Shown piece by piece: positions 1-10,382 of a stretch of DNA of 64,000 nt; position 1 is the first letter of the stretch; each line of letters starts with the position of its first letter. Made by a program: the position numbers and the translations under genes. The DNA comes from Polaribacter septentrionalilitoris (GTDB taxonomy: Bacteria; Bacteroidota; Bacteroidia; Flavobacteriales; Flavobacteriaceae): contig NZ_VRMJ01000042.1 of assembly GCF_009832745.1 (NCBI RefSeq), positions 1 through 64,000 of the forward strand, in the 5' to 3' direction. The notes beneath the pieces were generated by a model that was given only the letters and a program-made list of their open reading frames with translations, was not told the DNA's origin and did no database searches.

Positions 1-88
1 TTAAAACAACTAATAAATACAACCTAAAACAACTTCTCAATGAACTAATCCTCGCTCTAAAAACTATTTGTTTTTTCGCTTAGCGGGT
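1..88 (-). other. Leader of a stable-RNA (probably rRNA) operon running off the left edge
   Basis: This stretch lies directly downstream of a strong minus-strand promoter (89-119) and has no ORF. Read on the minus strand it starts CACCCGCTAAGCG, then has an A-rich run and GAGCGAGGATTAGTTCATTG, which resembles leaders in front of flavobacterial 16S rRNA genes as I remember them. The 16S gene would lie left of position 1 and is not in the window. The promoter is seen directly; the rRNA assignment is inference and could instead be a tRNA or other stable-RNA operon. Confidence 0.45.
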
Positions 89-119
89 GCAAATATACAA
101 CCCATTTTTAATCTCACAA
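89..119 (-). promoter_or_regulatory. Bacteroidota promoter for the leftward stable-RNA operon
   Basis: On the minus strand, TTG at 119-117 is followed by a 19-bp spacer and TATATTTGC at 97-89. This matches the Bacteroidota primary-sigma consensus (TTTG, 17-23 bp, TAnnTTTG) almost perfectly. Transcription would start near 83 and run leftward out of the window. Confidence 0.75.
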
Positions 120-599
120 GTCTTTTTTGAATAATCTTTTTAATTACTTTTTAAACCTTAATTAAAACGCTTGTTCTTAATTGATTATAAATCACTTTTT
201 TTTTATTATTAGATTGAATTACATTATAATTATAGTGTAAATTCATTACACTAATAAGTTCTCAAAAGAATTGGACGCCATAATCTATGGAATACGATTC
301 TAAATACCATAGTAATAATTAATATTCTTTCTGGAATAACATGATACAGTTAAATAGGCTATTAATAGCTACCCAATGCTTAATACCAGCAAAATTGCTC
401 GTGTTAAGCGTTGAAGCGTTTGTCTGAGCTCTTTTGGGAAGTATAAACAAAAAGCGAGCGAGGAAAGCCTGACCCTGACAACGGAAAGGGAAACACAAAA
501 AAAAATCTAAGATTAATTACTATATAGGAAGTACTTAAATTTACTATATTGTGCTTGTCTAAACATCAAACTAAATTATAACCATTAAAATTATTGGTA
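120..599. other. Intergenic region between the leftward promoter and the first lipoprotein gene
   Basis: There is no convincing ORF in about 480 bp. It holds AT-rich sequence, a 6-bp inverted repeat (CTATGG at 285-290, CCATAG at 307-312) and the dispersed repeat at 405-495, listed separately. No clear TAnnTTTG promoter for the rightward gene at 600 was found. Confidence 0.6.
405..495. repeat. Dispersed intergenic repeat, copy 1
   Basis: This GC-richer, purine-rich island in AT-rich intergenic DNA contains TGAGCTC (425-431), AGCGAGCGAGGAAAGC (453-468) and CCTGACCCTGACAACGG. A related element at 7143-7208 has the same order of blocks: TTGAGCG, then TGAGCTC, AGCGAG and GAAAGC. The family is unidentified. 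It looks like a short repetitive extragenic element, not a gene. Confidence 0.5.
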
Positions 600-2261
600 A
601 TGAAAACAAACAAAAAACTATACCTATTGCTATTCCTAGCTGGGTTAATTGCCGCCTGTGACGTTTCTTATTTTGACAAAGAAATTGAAGATGTTTCCTG
701 GGATGGTAATGTGAAAATTCCTGCTGGATTTATTAATTACAATTTGTCTGAAATATTTAACGACATTGGATCAAGTGATTTGAGCCCAACATCTACAGAA
801 GAATTTAGCTTTAGTTACTCTAAATCTTTTTCTGGAGTAAATAACGACGCATTTAATGTAAAAATTGACGACACTAACATAGAAAGTTCTATAGAAAGCC
901 CGATAACTCAAGTAGATTTAGATGGAATTGGAGAGAGTTTTCCATATACTATTACACAAGAAATTTCTCCAGGAGTTACAAATCCGTTAATTGGAACGTA
1001 TCAAAGAAGCAATCAAAAAGTACATGATTTAAACTTGTCTAAAAAATTAACAGAAGTTTCATTTGACGGAGGTCTTTTTACAATAACATTCACCTCTAAA
1101 GTTGATGCAAGCATAGATTTAACAGTTACTATACCATCATTTAAGAAAAAAACAGATGGAGGTATTTTTACTCAAACAGTTACTATTTCTGGTGAAACTC
1201 AAGAAACAATCACTTTAAATTTAGATGAGTATTCTGTAGATTTAACCAATGATGGTACTGGAACAGGTAAAACAACAAATAAGGTTGTAATAGATGTAAA
1301 TTCTAGTTTTACATTTGCAGCTGGAAACCAACTAGATGCAGATGATGCTATATCATATAAAGCTGTAATTTCTAATGTTTCTTATGAGGTAATTTACGGA
1401 GATTTTAAACAAGAAACGTTTAATGTTTCTTCAAATACTATTGATTTAGGAGATTTCTTTGACAACTTTAGTGAAGGTGATGTCTCTTTTGAAAACGTTA
1501 CTATGTCAATAGATGTTACTAATGACTACGGATTTCCTATTAGTATGGATTTATCTTCTGTAAAAGCTGTAAATAATTCATCATCAGTGAATTTAACATA
1601 TACAGGAAATCAATCTTTAGCAAATACAATTATTGTTGATGAAGTAGCCAACTTTGGAGATGCTGAAAAAATGACTAGTGTAACCCTTGACAATAGCAAC
1701 TCAAACATAGGAACCCTTTTAGAATCTAAACCATCATCTTTAGAATTTGATGTTTCAGGTTCTGCAAACCCACTTAATTCTGGCGGAGTAAACACAAACT
1801 TTTACGCCAAGAATAATACTGGGTTAAGTGCAGAAGTAAAAATTAATTTTGATAAAGTAAGTTTAGATAAAGAAATTGATTTTGATGGCGCTGAAGATTT
1901 AGACGATTTTAAATACATTAAAATAGTTGCAAGTGTAGAAAATAAAATTCCTTTAACAGGAGATATCGTTTTAGAATTTAAAGATAATTCTAATCAAATT
2001 GTACATACAGAATCGTTAAACGCTTTTCAAGCTGCCAATTTAGGTCAGAATGGACAATCTGATGGTGTTGCAGTTTCATCGAACTTCGAAATAGAGTTAA
2101 ATGAAACTGAAATAAGTAATATTACTAATGCTAGCAAAATAAACGTAAGAGTTACACTGCAATTACCAACAGGAAAAGATTCTGTTGTTATTAAAGGTAG
2201 TGATGAATTAGAAGTAAATGTTGGTATAGAAGCAAACGCAAGTATAACATCTGAAGATTAA
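600..2261 (+). CDS. Large surface/periplasmic lipoprotein, function unknown
   Basis: The 553-residue protein has a lipoprotein signal peptide: KTNKK, a hydrophobic stretch, then LAGLIAAC with the lipidated Cys at residue 20. The mature part is long, rich in Ser/Thr/Asn/Asp and predicted to be mostly beta strand, with no catalytic motif I recognise. I start it at the ATG at 600; an in-frame TTG six bases upstream has no better support. It ends 4 bp before the DUF5723 barrel gene, so the two are almost certainly co-transcribed, and the lipoprotein may be a partner of that outer-membrane protein. Function is unknown. Confidence 0.8.
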   Translation: MKTNKKLYLLLFLAGLIAACDVSYFDKEIEDVSWDGNVKIPAGFINYNLSEIFNDIGSSDLSPTSTEEFSFSYSKSFSGVNNDAFNVKIDDTNIESSIESPITQVDLDGIGESFPYTITQEISPGVTNPLIGTYQRSNQKVHDLNLSKKLTEVSFDGGLFTITFTSKVDASIDLTVTIPSFKKKTDGGIFTQTVTISGETQETITLNLDEYSVDLTNDGTGTGKTTNKVVIDVNSSFTFAAGNQLDADDAISYKAVISNVSYEVIYGDFKQETFNVSSNTIDLGDFFDNFSEGDVSFENVTMSIDVTNDYGFPISMDLSSVKAVNNSSSVNLTYTGNQSLANTIIVDEVANFGDAEKMTSVTLDNSNSNIGTLLESKPSSLEFDVSGSANPLNSGGVNTNFYAKNNTGLSAEVKINFDKVSLDKEIDFDGAEDLDDFKYIKIVASVENKIPLTGDIVLEFKDNSNQIVHTESLNAFQAANLGQNGQSDGVAVSSNFEIELNETEISNITNASKINVRVTLQLPTGKDSVVIKGSDELEVNVGIEANASITSED

Positions 2262-2265
2262 AACC

Positions 2266-3600
2266 ATGAAAAAAAATATATATTTAACAAGCCTACTTGT
2301 CTTTGTGCTTATCAGCTCTGTAAAAGCGCAAGATTATCTATCTTTTTATAGTTTAAAAGATTATGTAATTCAAACTCAAGATTTATCACCCATTTATTTA
2401 CCTAAATATAAAGTAAGTTTTGGTACACCATTAAATGTTGGCGCAAACCTTAACTCTACCATAAAACTAAACGACATATTAGTAGAAAGTGGTAATAACA
2501 GTTTAAAGTTAGATTTTGACAACCTGAATAGTGTTGCCGGAACTTCTAATGTTTTTGCTACAGATATAACTGCAAACTTATTTATGTTAGCTTTTAAGAC
2601 TAAAAAAGGTTCTATTACGTTTTTTGCTAATGCCAGAGCTAATTTAGCTTGGGAATTTACGGACACTTTTACCAATATTGCAGCAAACGGTTTTGGGCAA
2701 AGTTTTGCCTTATCTCAAGAAAGATTAGGATTAAATTCCTACAGTGAAATTGGTGTGGGTATAACTCGACAATTTTTCAACGATAAGTTTACGGTTGGAG
2801 TACGATTAAAGTCGCTAAATGGTATTGCACATTCTTCGATTGAAGATAATGCAGAATTTGCTGTTGATATTAATCAGAATAATTTTCTTTGGACTATCAT
2901 GGCATCAAACGCAGTAGTTAATACATCTGGAATTGCCAACACTGATGATCTCTCTTTCTTTGGAAATAATAGTGGTTTTGGAATGGATTTAGGATTTGCC
3001 TATCAACTTAATAACAAATTCTCTTTTGAATTGGCAATTAATGATTTAGGTTCTATTAATTGGACAGACAATGTAACCAACTATAGAATACAAGACACTA
3101 CAGGAGCAGTTTTTCAAGGTTTTGATTTCCAAGATTCTGGAAATGTGCAAGGTGAGATAGAAGATGCTTTAAACGATGTTATTGGAACATCTGAAACTAA
3201 TGATAGTTTTAAAACCAAAATAGGTTCGAGAACTTTTTTCTCGGCAAATTATCAAATGTCAGAGAAAAATGCCTTAAGAGCTACTTATTTTAGTAACAAT
3301 AATCCGTTTGTAGAAACTAAACCTAGCTTTGGCTTGGGTTATAACAGAACGTTACCCAAAGCAACTTATGGAGTTATAGCAAGTACTGGTGGTAATACTG
3401 GAGGCATGAGGTTTGGTGCAAACTTTGCTGTTCAACTTGGATTTTTACAGCTTTATACAGCTATCGAAGACATTTCTAATATTTCTGGTAAGGTTGAAGA
3501 AGCAAATCAAGCGAATTTTAGATTTGGACTGAACTTCCTTTTTGGTTACAAAGGAAAATCGAAAATGAAAATCAAAAAAGAAACTGATGACAAAAATTAA
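2266..3600 (+). CDS. DUF5723-family outer-membrane beta-barrel protein
   Basis: The 444-residue protein has a Sec signal peptide (residues 1 to about 21, ending VKAQ). Alternating amphipathic strands follow throughout, as in the Bacteroidota DUF5723 family: the N-terminal SFYSLKDYVIQTQDLSP segment, then repeated G-F-G-x-x-L-G-F strands around residues 245-265 and 370-435. It is probably a porin- or PorP-like outer-membrane protein of unknown substrate. The C-terminus is Lys-rich, which is unusual for a barrel end. It is co-transcribed with the upstream lipoprotein (4-bp gap) and ends in a strong bidirectional terminator. Confidence 0.75.
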   Translation: MKKNIYLTSLLVFVLISSVKAQDYLSFYSLKDYVIQTQDLSPIYLPKYKVSFGTPLNVGANLNSTIKLNDILVESGNNSLKLDFDNLNSVAGTSNVFATDITANLFMLAFKTKKGSITFFANARANLAWEFTDTFTNIAANGFGQSFALSQERLGLNSYSEIGVGITRQFFNDKFTVGVRLKSLNGIAHSSIEDNAEFAVDINQNNFLWTIMASNAVVNTSGIANTDDLSFFGNNSGFGMDLGFAYQLNNKFSFELAINDLGSINWTDNVTNYRIQDTTGAVFQGFDFQDSGNVQGEIEDALNDVIGTSETNDSFKTKIGSRTFFSANYQMSEKNALRATYFSNNNPFVETKPSFGLGYNRTLPKATYGVIASTGGNTGGMRFGANFAVQLGFLQLYTAIEDISNISGKVEEANQANFRFGLNFLFGYKGKSKMKIKKETDDKN

Positions 3601-3610
3601 TTTTGAATAC

Positions 3611-3648
3611 AAAAAGAAAGAGCAATTTATTAATTGCTCTTTCTTTTT
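3611..3648. terminator. Bidirectional terminator between convergent genes
   Basis: A perfect 17-bp stem (3611-3627 with 3632-3648) with a 4-nt loop carries an A-run on the left and a T-run on the right. It therefore works as an intrinsic terminator for the DUF5723 gene (+) and the DUF4294 gene (-). The right arm encodes the last residues and stop codon of the minus-strand gene. Confidence 0.85.
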
Positions 3649-4370
3649 TTGTTTTTCTTCTTTTTTCTAATTTTAGCAAACATCTTTTTATAAACGTCAA
3701 CATCTACTTCTGCTTTTCTTTCTATTATAATTTTAGAAAAATCAAATTGGAGTTTTGAGGGTTGTCTTTTTAATTTATCGTCTTGAAAAGCACGTTGCAA
3801 AACATCCTCTATTAAAAAGTCTTCGTTTTCTGTTTCTGGATGATATTCTGATTTCAAAGAAAGCTTAAATACATTTGCTGTAGTATTATACCAAAACGCT
3901 TTCCAACCACTTCGTAGTTCTCTAATATTATTGAAAGCTGTTTTACCAGTTTGACGATGAATCAACTTTATTAAAATACGACCTTCTGTTTTGGTCATTT
4001 TTTTGATTTGATCTGTAAACTCTCCTTCAATATACTTTTGAATTTGTCTCGTGTATTTTTTGCGTCTTCTTTTAGATTCTATTCTTTTTAACCTCGCGTT
4101 TAAAGAATCTAGTCTAGTTGATGCCAATTGCGCATAAGGATAAGCCTTGAAGACTTTTCTACGAAACCATAAATAATAACGAATATCATTTCTGGATTTG
4201 AATTTAGGTTTCGGCAATAATTCGAATCCTTTGAATTCTACCGTTAGTGAATCTCCAGGTTTTACAAAAACATACTCATCTATATTATCTGGCAAGGAGT
4301 CTTTCTCTTTTACTTGAGCAAAAGAAATGAGACAATTTAAGACTATATATATGTATAATAGGTTTTTCAT
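3630..4370 (-). CDS. DUF4294 domain protein, secreted
   Basis: The 246-residue protein has an N-terminal signal peptide (MKNLLYIYIVLNCLISFAQ). The DUF4294 region runs from about residue 50 to 215, with DIRYYLWFRRKVFKAYPYA and RELRSGWKAFWYNTTAN as recognisable conserved stretches. The family is restricted to Bacteroidota and its function is unknown. The C-terminal ~15 residues are almost all Lys/Arg/Asn and are encoded inside the terminator stem. It follows ligA at a 56-bp gap on the same strand, so it may be its distal operon partner. Confidence 0.75.
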   Translation of the reverse strand: MKNLLYIYIVLNCLISFAQVKEKDSLPDNIDEYVFVKPGDSLTVEFKGFELLPKPKFKSRNDIRYYLWFRRKVFKAYPYAQLASTRLDSLNARLKRIESKRRRKKYTRQIQKYIEGEFTDQIKKMTKTEGRILIKLIHRQTGKTAFNNIRELRSGWKAFWYNTTANVFKLSLKSEYHPETENEDFLIEDVLQRAFQDDKLKRQPSKLQFDFSKIIIERKAEVDVDVYKKMFAKIRKKKKNKKRKSN

Positions 4371-4426
4371 TTTACCAAACAGAAAAAATAAAGTACAAAG
4401 TTACCTAAACAAAAAGGTTGCCAAAA

Positions 4427-6427
<2,001 letters not shown>

Positions 6428-6434
6428 TTATATT

Positions 6435-7001
6435 CTACTCTCTTACTGTGCCAGAAAAATGATTTACTTTTGGGTTTATAGGATTTCCTGAAGAACGCCT
6501 AAAACTAGCAACTTGACCTGTATGCCAAATAGCATCTGCAATAGGCCCATTTATTACATTAAAAAATGGAATGGTAATTTTACCATCCTTTTTTATAGAA
6601 AATTCTGCTAAATTTTTACTCGCCTTTATTTTTTTACTTACTGCTGCTATATTTACTAAAGTTTGCTTTCTCTTTTCTGTAAACGTCATTTTAGATTTTT
6701 CAATTTCTTGAGGAACTTTTGTTTTTGTTAAACGCAACATCATGTTAGACAAATCGTATAAATGATTTATGGTAGCTTGACAGTTTCTACCTTTTCCATC
6801 AGGTTGATATGCTAAATCTTCTGGTCTTAACCCATTTGTAGCCCAATAGTATCTAAAGCCTAAACCATCTATCATTCTTGCTACTGTATTTTGTGCTGTA
6901 TATTTTTCATCCATCTTTGGTATTTCATAATATGGAAGTTTTTCTTGTCCTTTCATTAGAAATATGTTTATTAAAACTAAGACAAAAGTTAATTTTTTCA
7001 T
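6435..7001 (-). CDS. Secreted DinB-like four-helix protein
   Basis: The chosen ATG at 7001 gives 188 residues and a clean signal peptide (MKKLTFVLVLINIFLMKGQ); a longer frame to 7034 adds residues ahead of the n-region and is not preferred. The mature part has DinB/YfiT-type features: an early ATINHLYDL helix and the late DAIWHTGQVASFRR segment, whose His residues match metal ligands of DinB-superfamily enzymes. Most DinB proteins are cytosolic, so export is notable. The reaction is unknown. It is followed closely by ligA. Confidence 0.7.
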   Translation of the reverse strand: MKKLTFVLVLINIFLMKGQEKLPYYEIPKMDEKYTAQNTVARMIDGLGFRYYWATNGLRPEDLAYQPDGKGRNCQATINHLYDLSNMMLRLTKTKVPQEIEKSKMTFTEKRKQTLVNIAAVSKKIKASKNLAEFSIKKDGKITIPFFNVINGPIADAIWHTGQVASFRRSSGNPINPKVNHFSGTVRE

Positions 7002-7142
7002 TAAAATAAATTTTGATAAAAATAGTGAAAACATTTAAAGTTCTCGATACATTTTGTTTTTCATTTAGATCAAATAGCACACTCTAACTGACAATGACTT
7101 TTACATTAAGTTCTCTAAAATTAAGCAAACAAGTTTAGCCCA

Positions 7143-7208
7143 GATTGAGCGGTATGTTTGAGCTCGTTGAGGAACGAAACAGCGAGTAGCGAAAGCTGGA
7201 AATAGCTT
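7143..7208. repeat. Dispersed intergenic repeat, copy 2
   Basis: This element carries the same ordered blocks as the one at 405-495 (TTGAGCG, TGAGCTC, AGCGAG, GAAAGC). It can fold: CGTTGAGGAACG forms a hairpin, and AGCT/AGCT arms lie near its right end. It sits between the secreted DinB-like gene and the GAPDH terminator. Confidence 0.5.
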
Positions 7209-7210
7209 CT

Positions 7211-7250
7211 AAAAAAAATAAAACCCGAAACAGAAAATTGCTTCGGGTTT
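7211..7250 (-). terminator. Terminator of the GAPDH gene
   Basis: On the minus strand a 9-bp stem, AAACCCGAA/TTCGGGTTT (7221-7229 with 7242-7250), is followed by a run of about ten residues that is almost all T (7220-7211), 35 bp after the GAPDH stop. Confidence 0.85.
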
Positions 7251-7284
7251 CTTTGCTTATGTGTTAAGCTGGGGAAATAATATT

Positions 7285-8727
7285 TTAATAATAGGTAAAC
7301 CTTCTTACTTTGGCAATGTGTTTTGCCAAACGTATTACTTGATGAGAATAACCGTATTCATTATCGTACCAAACATAAATTACAATTGTTTCTCCGTCTA
7401 CAATAGTTGCATTACTATCAAAAATTGATGGTGCAGTTGTACCAATAATGTCTGAAGATACTAACTCGTTATCTAAAGAGTATTTAATCTGTTCTACTAA
7501 ATCACCTTCTAATGCATATTTTTTTAGCATAGAATTGATTCTTTCTTTAGTAACTTTTGTTCGAAGTTGTAAATTTAAAATAGCTAGAGATCCATTTGGT
7601 ACAGGAACTCGAATTGCATTTGAAGTCAATCTTCCTTTTAAAGCAGGAATTGCTTTAGCAACAGCTTGTCCTGCGCCTGTTTCTGTAATTACCATATTTA
7701 ATGCTGCAGCTCTACCTCTTCTGTATTTGCTGTGCATATTGTCTACCAAGTTTTGATCATTAGTATATGCATGAATGGTTTCTAGGTGACCTTTATGAAT
7801 TCCGAAATTATCTTCTAAAACTTTTAAAACAGGTGTAATTGCATTTGTTGTACAAGATGCTGCAGAGAAAATATCTACTTTATCTGGACTGTATTTTTTA
7901 TGATTAACACCATGTACGATATTAGGAATTCCTTTTCCTGGAGCAGTTAACAACACCTTATCTACACCATTGGCTTTTAAGTGTCTCTCTAAAGCAACAT
8001 CATCTCTAAAAGCACCTGTATTATCAATGACTAACGCATTATTGATATCGTAATTTGTATAATCTATATCTTCTGGATTATTTGAAGAAATCATTCTAAC
8101 AGTAGTTCCGTTAATAATTAACGCATTATGTTCTGCATCTACTTGAACAGTTCCTAAGAAATCTCCATGAACAGAGTCTACACTTAACAAAGACGCTCTT
8201 TTTTCTAAAACAGTTTTATTGATTTCTCCACGCGTAACAATTGCTCGCAAACGTAATTGAGAACCTCTACCCATTTTAGAACTCAATTCTCTTGCTAATA
8301 GACGTCCAATTCTTCCAAAACCATATAAAACTACATCTTTAGGTTGTATGTCTCCATATTCTATAGCATCTCTTAATTTGTGTTTTATAAACTCAACTTT
8401 ATTTGCTGATTTTTTTGGGCTCAAATAACTTTCATAAGCCAATTTACCAATATCTAATTTTGATGATGGCAAGTCAACTTTCTGAATAGCTTTGGCAATT
8501 TCTAAAGCATCTTTAATAGTGATAGGTTTACTTACAAACTCCTTAGCATAATCAATCAAATTTAAAACTTCATTAGCGCGTTTGTCTACTAAAGGATTTC
8601 TAAACAAAACCAATTCAATAGATTTATCATACCATAAATCGTTTACAATATTGATAAATTCTACTGTTGCTCTTCTAACTTGTGCTTGAGATAATACTTC
8701 TTCTTCGTAATTAATGGCTGTTAACAT
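7285..8727 (-). CDS. gap: Glyceraldehyde-3-phosphate dehydrogenase, long N-terminally extended form
   Basis: It oxidises glyceraldehyde-3-phosphate with NAD(P) in glycolysis or gluconeogenesis. The GAPDH core starts near residue 130 with the Rossmann motif YGFGRIGRLLAREL. It carries the catalytic SAASCTTNAITP (Cys near residue 292), HAYTNDQ, the N-domain/C-domain signature RRGRAAALNM, and WYDNEYGYS at the C-terminus. At 480 residues it is about 140 longer than ordinary GAPDH. The extra N-terminus (residues 1-130) is helical with no known motif and is typical of a Bacteroidota GAPDH subgroup. It has its own promoter, an upstream palindrome at 8781-8796 and its own terminator, so it is monocistronic. 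Confidence 0.93.
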   Translation of the reverse strand: MLTAINYEEEVLSQAQVRRATVEFINIVNDLWYDKSIELVLFRNPLVDKRANEVLNLIDYAKEFVSKPITIKDALEIAKAIQKVDLPSSKLDIGKLAYESYLSPKKSANKVEFIKHKLRDAIEYGDIQPKDVVLYGFGRIGRLLARELSSKMGRGSQLRLRAIVTRGEINKTVLEKRASLLSVDSVHGDFLGTVQVDAEHNALIINGTTVRMISSNNPEDIDYTNYDINNALVIDNTGAFRDDVALERHLKANGVDKVLLTAPGKGIPNIVHGVNHKKYSPDKVDIFSAASCTTNAITPVLKVLEDNFGIHKGHLETIHAYTNDQNLVDNMHSKYRRGRAAALNMVITETGAGQAVAKAIPALKGRLTSNAIRVPVPNGSLAILNLQLRTKVTKERINSMLKKYALEGDLVEQIKYSLDNELVSSDIIGTTAPSIFDSNATIVDGETIVIYVWYDNEYGYSHQVIRLAKHIAKVRRFTYY

Positions 8728-8755
8728 TTGTTTGAATTAAGTGTTCATTCTGGTG

Positions 8756-8763
8756 CAAAAGTA
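8756..8763 (-). promoter_or_regulatory. -7 box of the GAPDH promoter
   Basis: TACTTTTG on the minus strand matches TAnnTTTG and lies about 28 bp before the GAPDH ATG. The expected -33 position falls inside the palindrome at 8781-8796, and there is no good TTG there. This suggests a promoter that is weak without, or blocked by, a bound regulator. Confidence 0.6.
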
Positions 8764-8780
8764 TTTCTTTTTTTAAAAAT

Positions 8781-8796
8781 ACGAAATCGATTTCGT
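8781..8796. promoter_or_regulatory. 16-bp palindromic operator upstream of GAPDH
   Basis: The perfect palindrome ACGAAATCGATTTCGT is 17 bp upstream of the GAPDH -7 box. An extra half site TTTCGT lies at 8802-8807. The same palindrome with only the two central bases swapped occurs before isocitrate dehydrogenase (51581-51596). A symmetrical site with a central CG resembles LacI/GalR-family operators in general form, but the regulator is unknown. Confidence 0.7.
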
Positions 8797-8811
8797 AAAA
8801 TTTTCGTAAAT

Positions 8812-8840
8812 AAAAAAATCCTGATAAAATATCAGGATTT
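8812..8840 (-). terminator. Terminator of the HtrA protease gene
   Basis: A 10-bp stem AAATCCTGAT/ATCAGGATTT (8816-8825 with 8831-8840) lies 24 bp after the protease stop and is followed on the minus strand by a seven-base T-run. Confidence 0.8.
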
Positions 8841-8863
8841 CATTGAATTATTTAGATTTATTA

Positions 8864-10258
8864 CTACCTGAAAGCATAACGTTCTCTTTCTCCTTCTAAA
8901 TTAACAACTTCTAAATAAATTACTTTTCCATTACCATAAGATGCATCTATAATTTTAGCAGCTTCAGAAGCACTTCTAACAGGGTTTTTATTAATTTCAG
9001 TAATAATATATCCTTCTTTTACTCCGTAATAATCTAAGTTTCTGTTTCCATTTCTTATAATTTTTGCACCACCTTTAAGACTATATTTCTTTAATTCTTT
9101 CTTTGATAAATCTTTTAACTGTATATTAAGACCTCTTGATATAAAAGTATCTTTTTTACTTAGCTTAACACTTTTAGTAATAAATTGTCCATCTCTATCT
9201 ACTGTAATATTTACCAATTCACCTGGTCTTTTTGCCGTTAATTGACCTCTTAACTCAGAAAATTTAGATATTTTCACGTTGTTTACTTTTTTGATAATAT
9301 CTCCAGCCTTTAAACCTCCTTTTTTTGCTCCACTATCATCAGGTAAAGATGCAATTCTAACTCCTTCAATATCCTGTTCTCTTTGATCAATGTTTATTCC
9401 TAAAATAGCTTCTTGTACAGACCCAAACTCTAACAAGTCATCCACAATTTTTTTAGCAATGTTGGATGGTACTGCAAAAGAGTACCCTATAAAAGAACCT
9501 GTTTTTGAAGAAATTGCTGTATTAATCCCAACCAATTCTCCTCTAGTATTTACCAATGCTCCTCCACTATTTCCAGGGTTTACAGCTGCATCTGTTTGAA
9601 TAAAAGAATCTATTGCAGAATTTCCTTCTAAATCTCTTCCTTTGGCACTTACAATTCCAGCAGTTACGGTTGATGTTAAATCATACGGATTTCCTACTGC
9701 TAAAACCCATTCTCCAATTTTTAGATTATCTGAATTCGCAAAAGGGATGTAAGGCAAATCTAAATCAGCATCAATTTTTAACAATGCAATATCATTTTCT
9801 TTATCTGTTCCAATTAATTCAGCTGGATATTTTTGCTTATTGTTTAAAGTAATTTCAATATTATTTGCGCCTGCAATTACATGATTGTTGGTTACAATGT
9901 AACCGTCTTGAGATATAATTACACCACTTCCTGTACCTACTTGTTCGTACTTTCTTTCTCCATTTCCATTTCCAAAGATTAAATCATAAGGATTCATCCT
10001 AGTTCTAACCGCAGTATTTTTTACGTGAACAACAGAATGAATGGATCTTTCTGCAGCAACTGTAAAATCAATAGAATTGACTGCACTAGCTTCGCTCTTG
10101 TAGGTTGGATTAAAATTTGTTTGCACCGTTTTTAAAGGCTCTGCAATTGTTCTTTCTACAATAACCTGATCGTTAAATAGCATTTTGTAGCCTCCTAATG
10201 TAAGAGCTCCTCCTAAAATTGCCATTCCTAAAAAACCAAAAATTTTCTTCATAATCAT
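8864..10258 (-). CDS. htrA: Periplasmic HtrA/Deg-family serine protease
   Basis: It degrades or refolds damaged envelope proteins. The 464-residue protein has an N-terminal membrane anchor or signal (residues 5-27) and a trypsin-like domain with an intact triad: His126 in TNNHVIAG, Asp156 in ENDIALL, Ser231 in NPGNSGGAL. A first PDZ follows at about 280-365 and a second, more divergent one at about 370-460. The architecture matches DegP/DegQ; which of the two it resembles functionally cannot be told. An ATG two codons downstream of the first is an equally good start. It is monocistronic with its own -7 box and terminator. Confidence 0.93.
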   Translation of the reverse strand: MIMKKIFGFLGMAILGGALTLGGYKMLFNDQVIVERTIAEPLKTVQTNFNPTYKSEASAVNSIDFTVAAERSIHSVVHVKNTAVRTRMNPYDLIFGNGNGERKYEQVGTGSGVIISQDGYIVTNNHVIAGANNIEITLNNKQKYPAELIGTDKENDIALLKIDADLDLPYIPFANSDNLKIGEWVLAVGNPYDLTSTVTAGIVSAKGRDLEGNSAIDSFIQTDAAVNPGNSGGALVNTRGELVGINTAISSKTGSFIGYSFAVPSNIAKKIVDDLLEFGSVQEAILGINIDQREQDIEGVRIASLPDDSGAKKGGLKAGDIIKKVNNVKISKFSELRGQLTAKRPGELVNITVDRDGQFITKSVKLSKKDTFISRGLNIQLKDLSKKELKKYSLKGGAKIIRNGNRNLDYYGVKEGYIITEINKNPVRSASEAAKIIDASYGNGKVIYLEVVNLEGERERYAFR

Positions 10259-10272
10259 CGTTTTTAATAATT

Positions 10273-10280
10273 CAAATATA
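10273..10280 (-). promoter_or_regulatory. -7 box of the HtrA protease promoter
   Basis: TATATTTG on the minus strand lies 14 bp before the ATG. A T-rich -33 region is present but lacks a clear TTG. The 5' untranslated region would be only about 10-15 nt. Confidence 0.55.
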
Positions 10281-10369
10281 CAATTTTAACATTTTAAAAA
10301 AATCTGTTTAACTTGTTTTTAACGCATTTTAACCACGTATTAACAGCATTTTTTTGTGATTGAAATCGC

Positions 10370-10377
10370 TATCTTTG
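10370..10377 (+). promoter_or_regulatory. -7 box immediately before dapF, likely leaderless transcript
   Basis: TATCTTTG ends 5 bp before the dapF ATG at 10383. With the usual Bacteroidota spacing, transcription would begin at or within a few bases of the start codon. The -33 element is poor: the nearest TTG leaves only 13 bp of spacer. Confidence 0.55.
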
Positions 10378-10382
10378 TGCCA

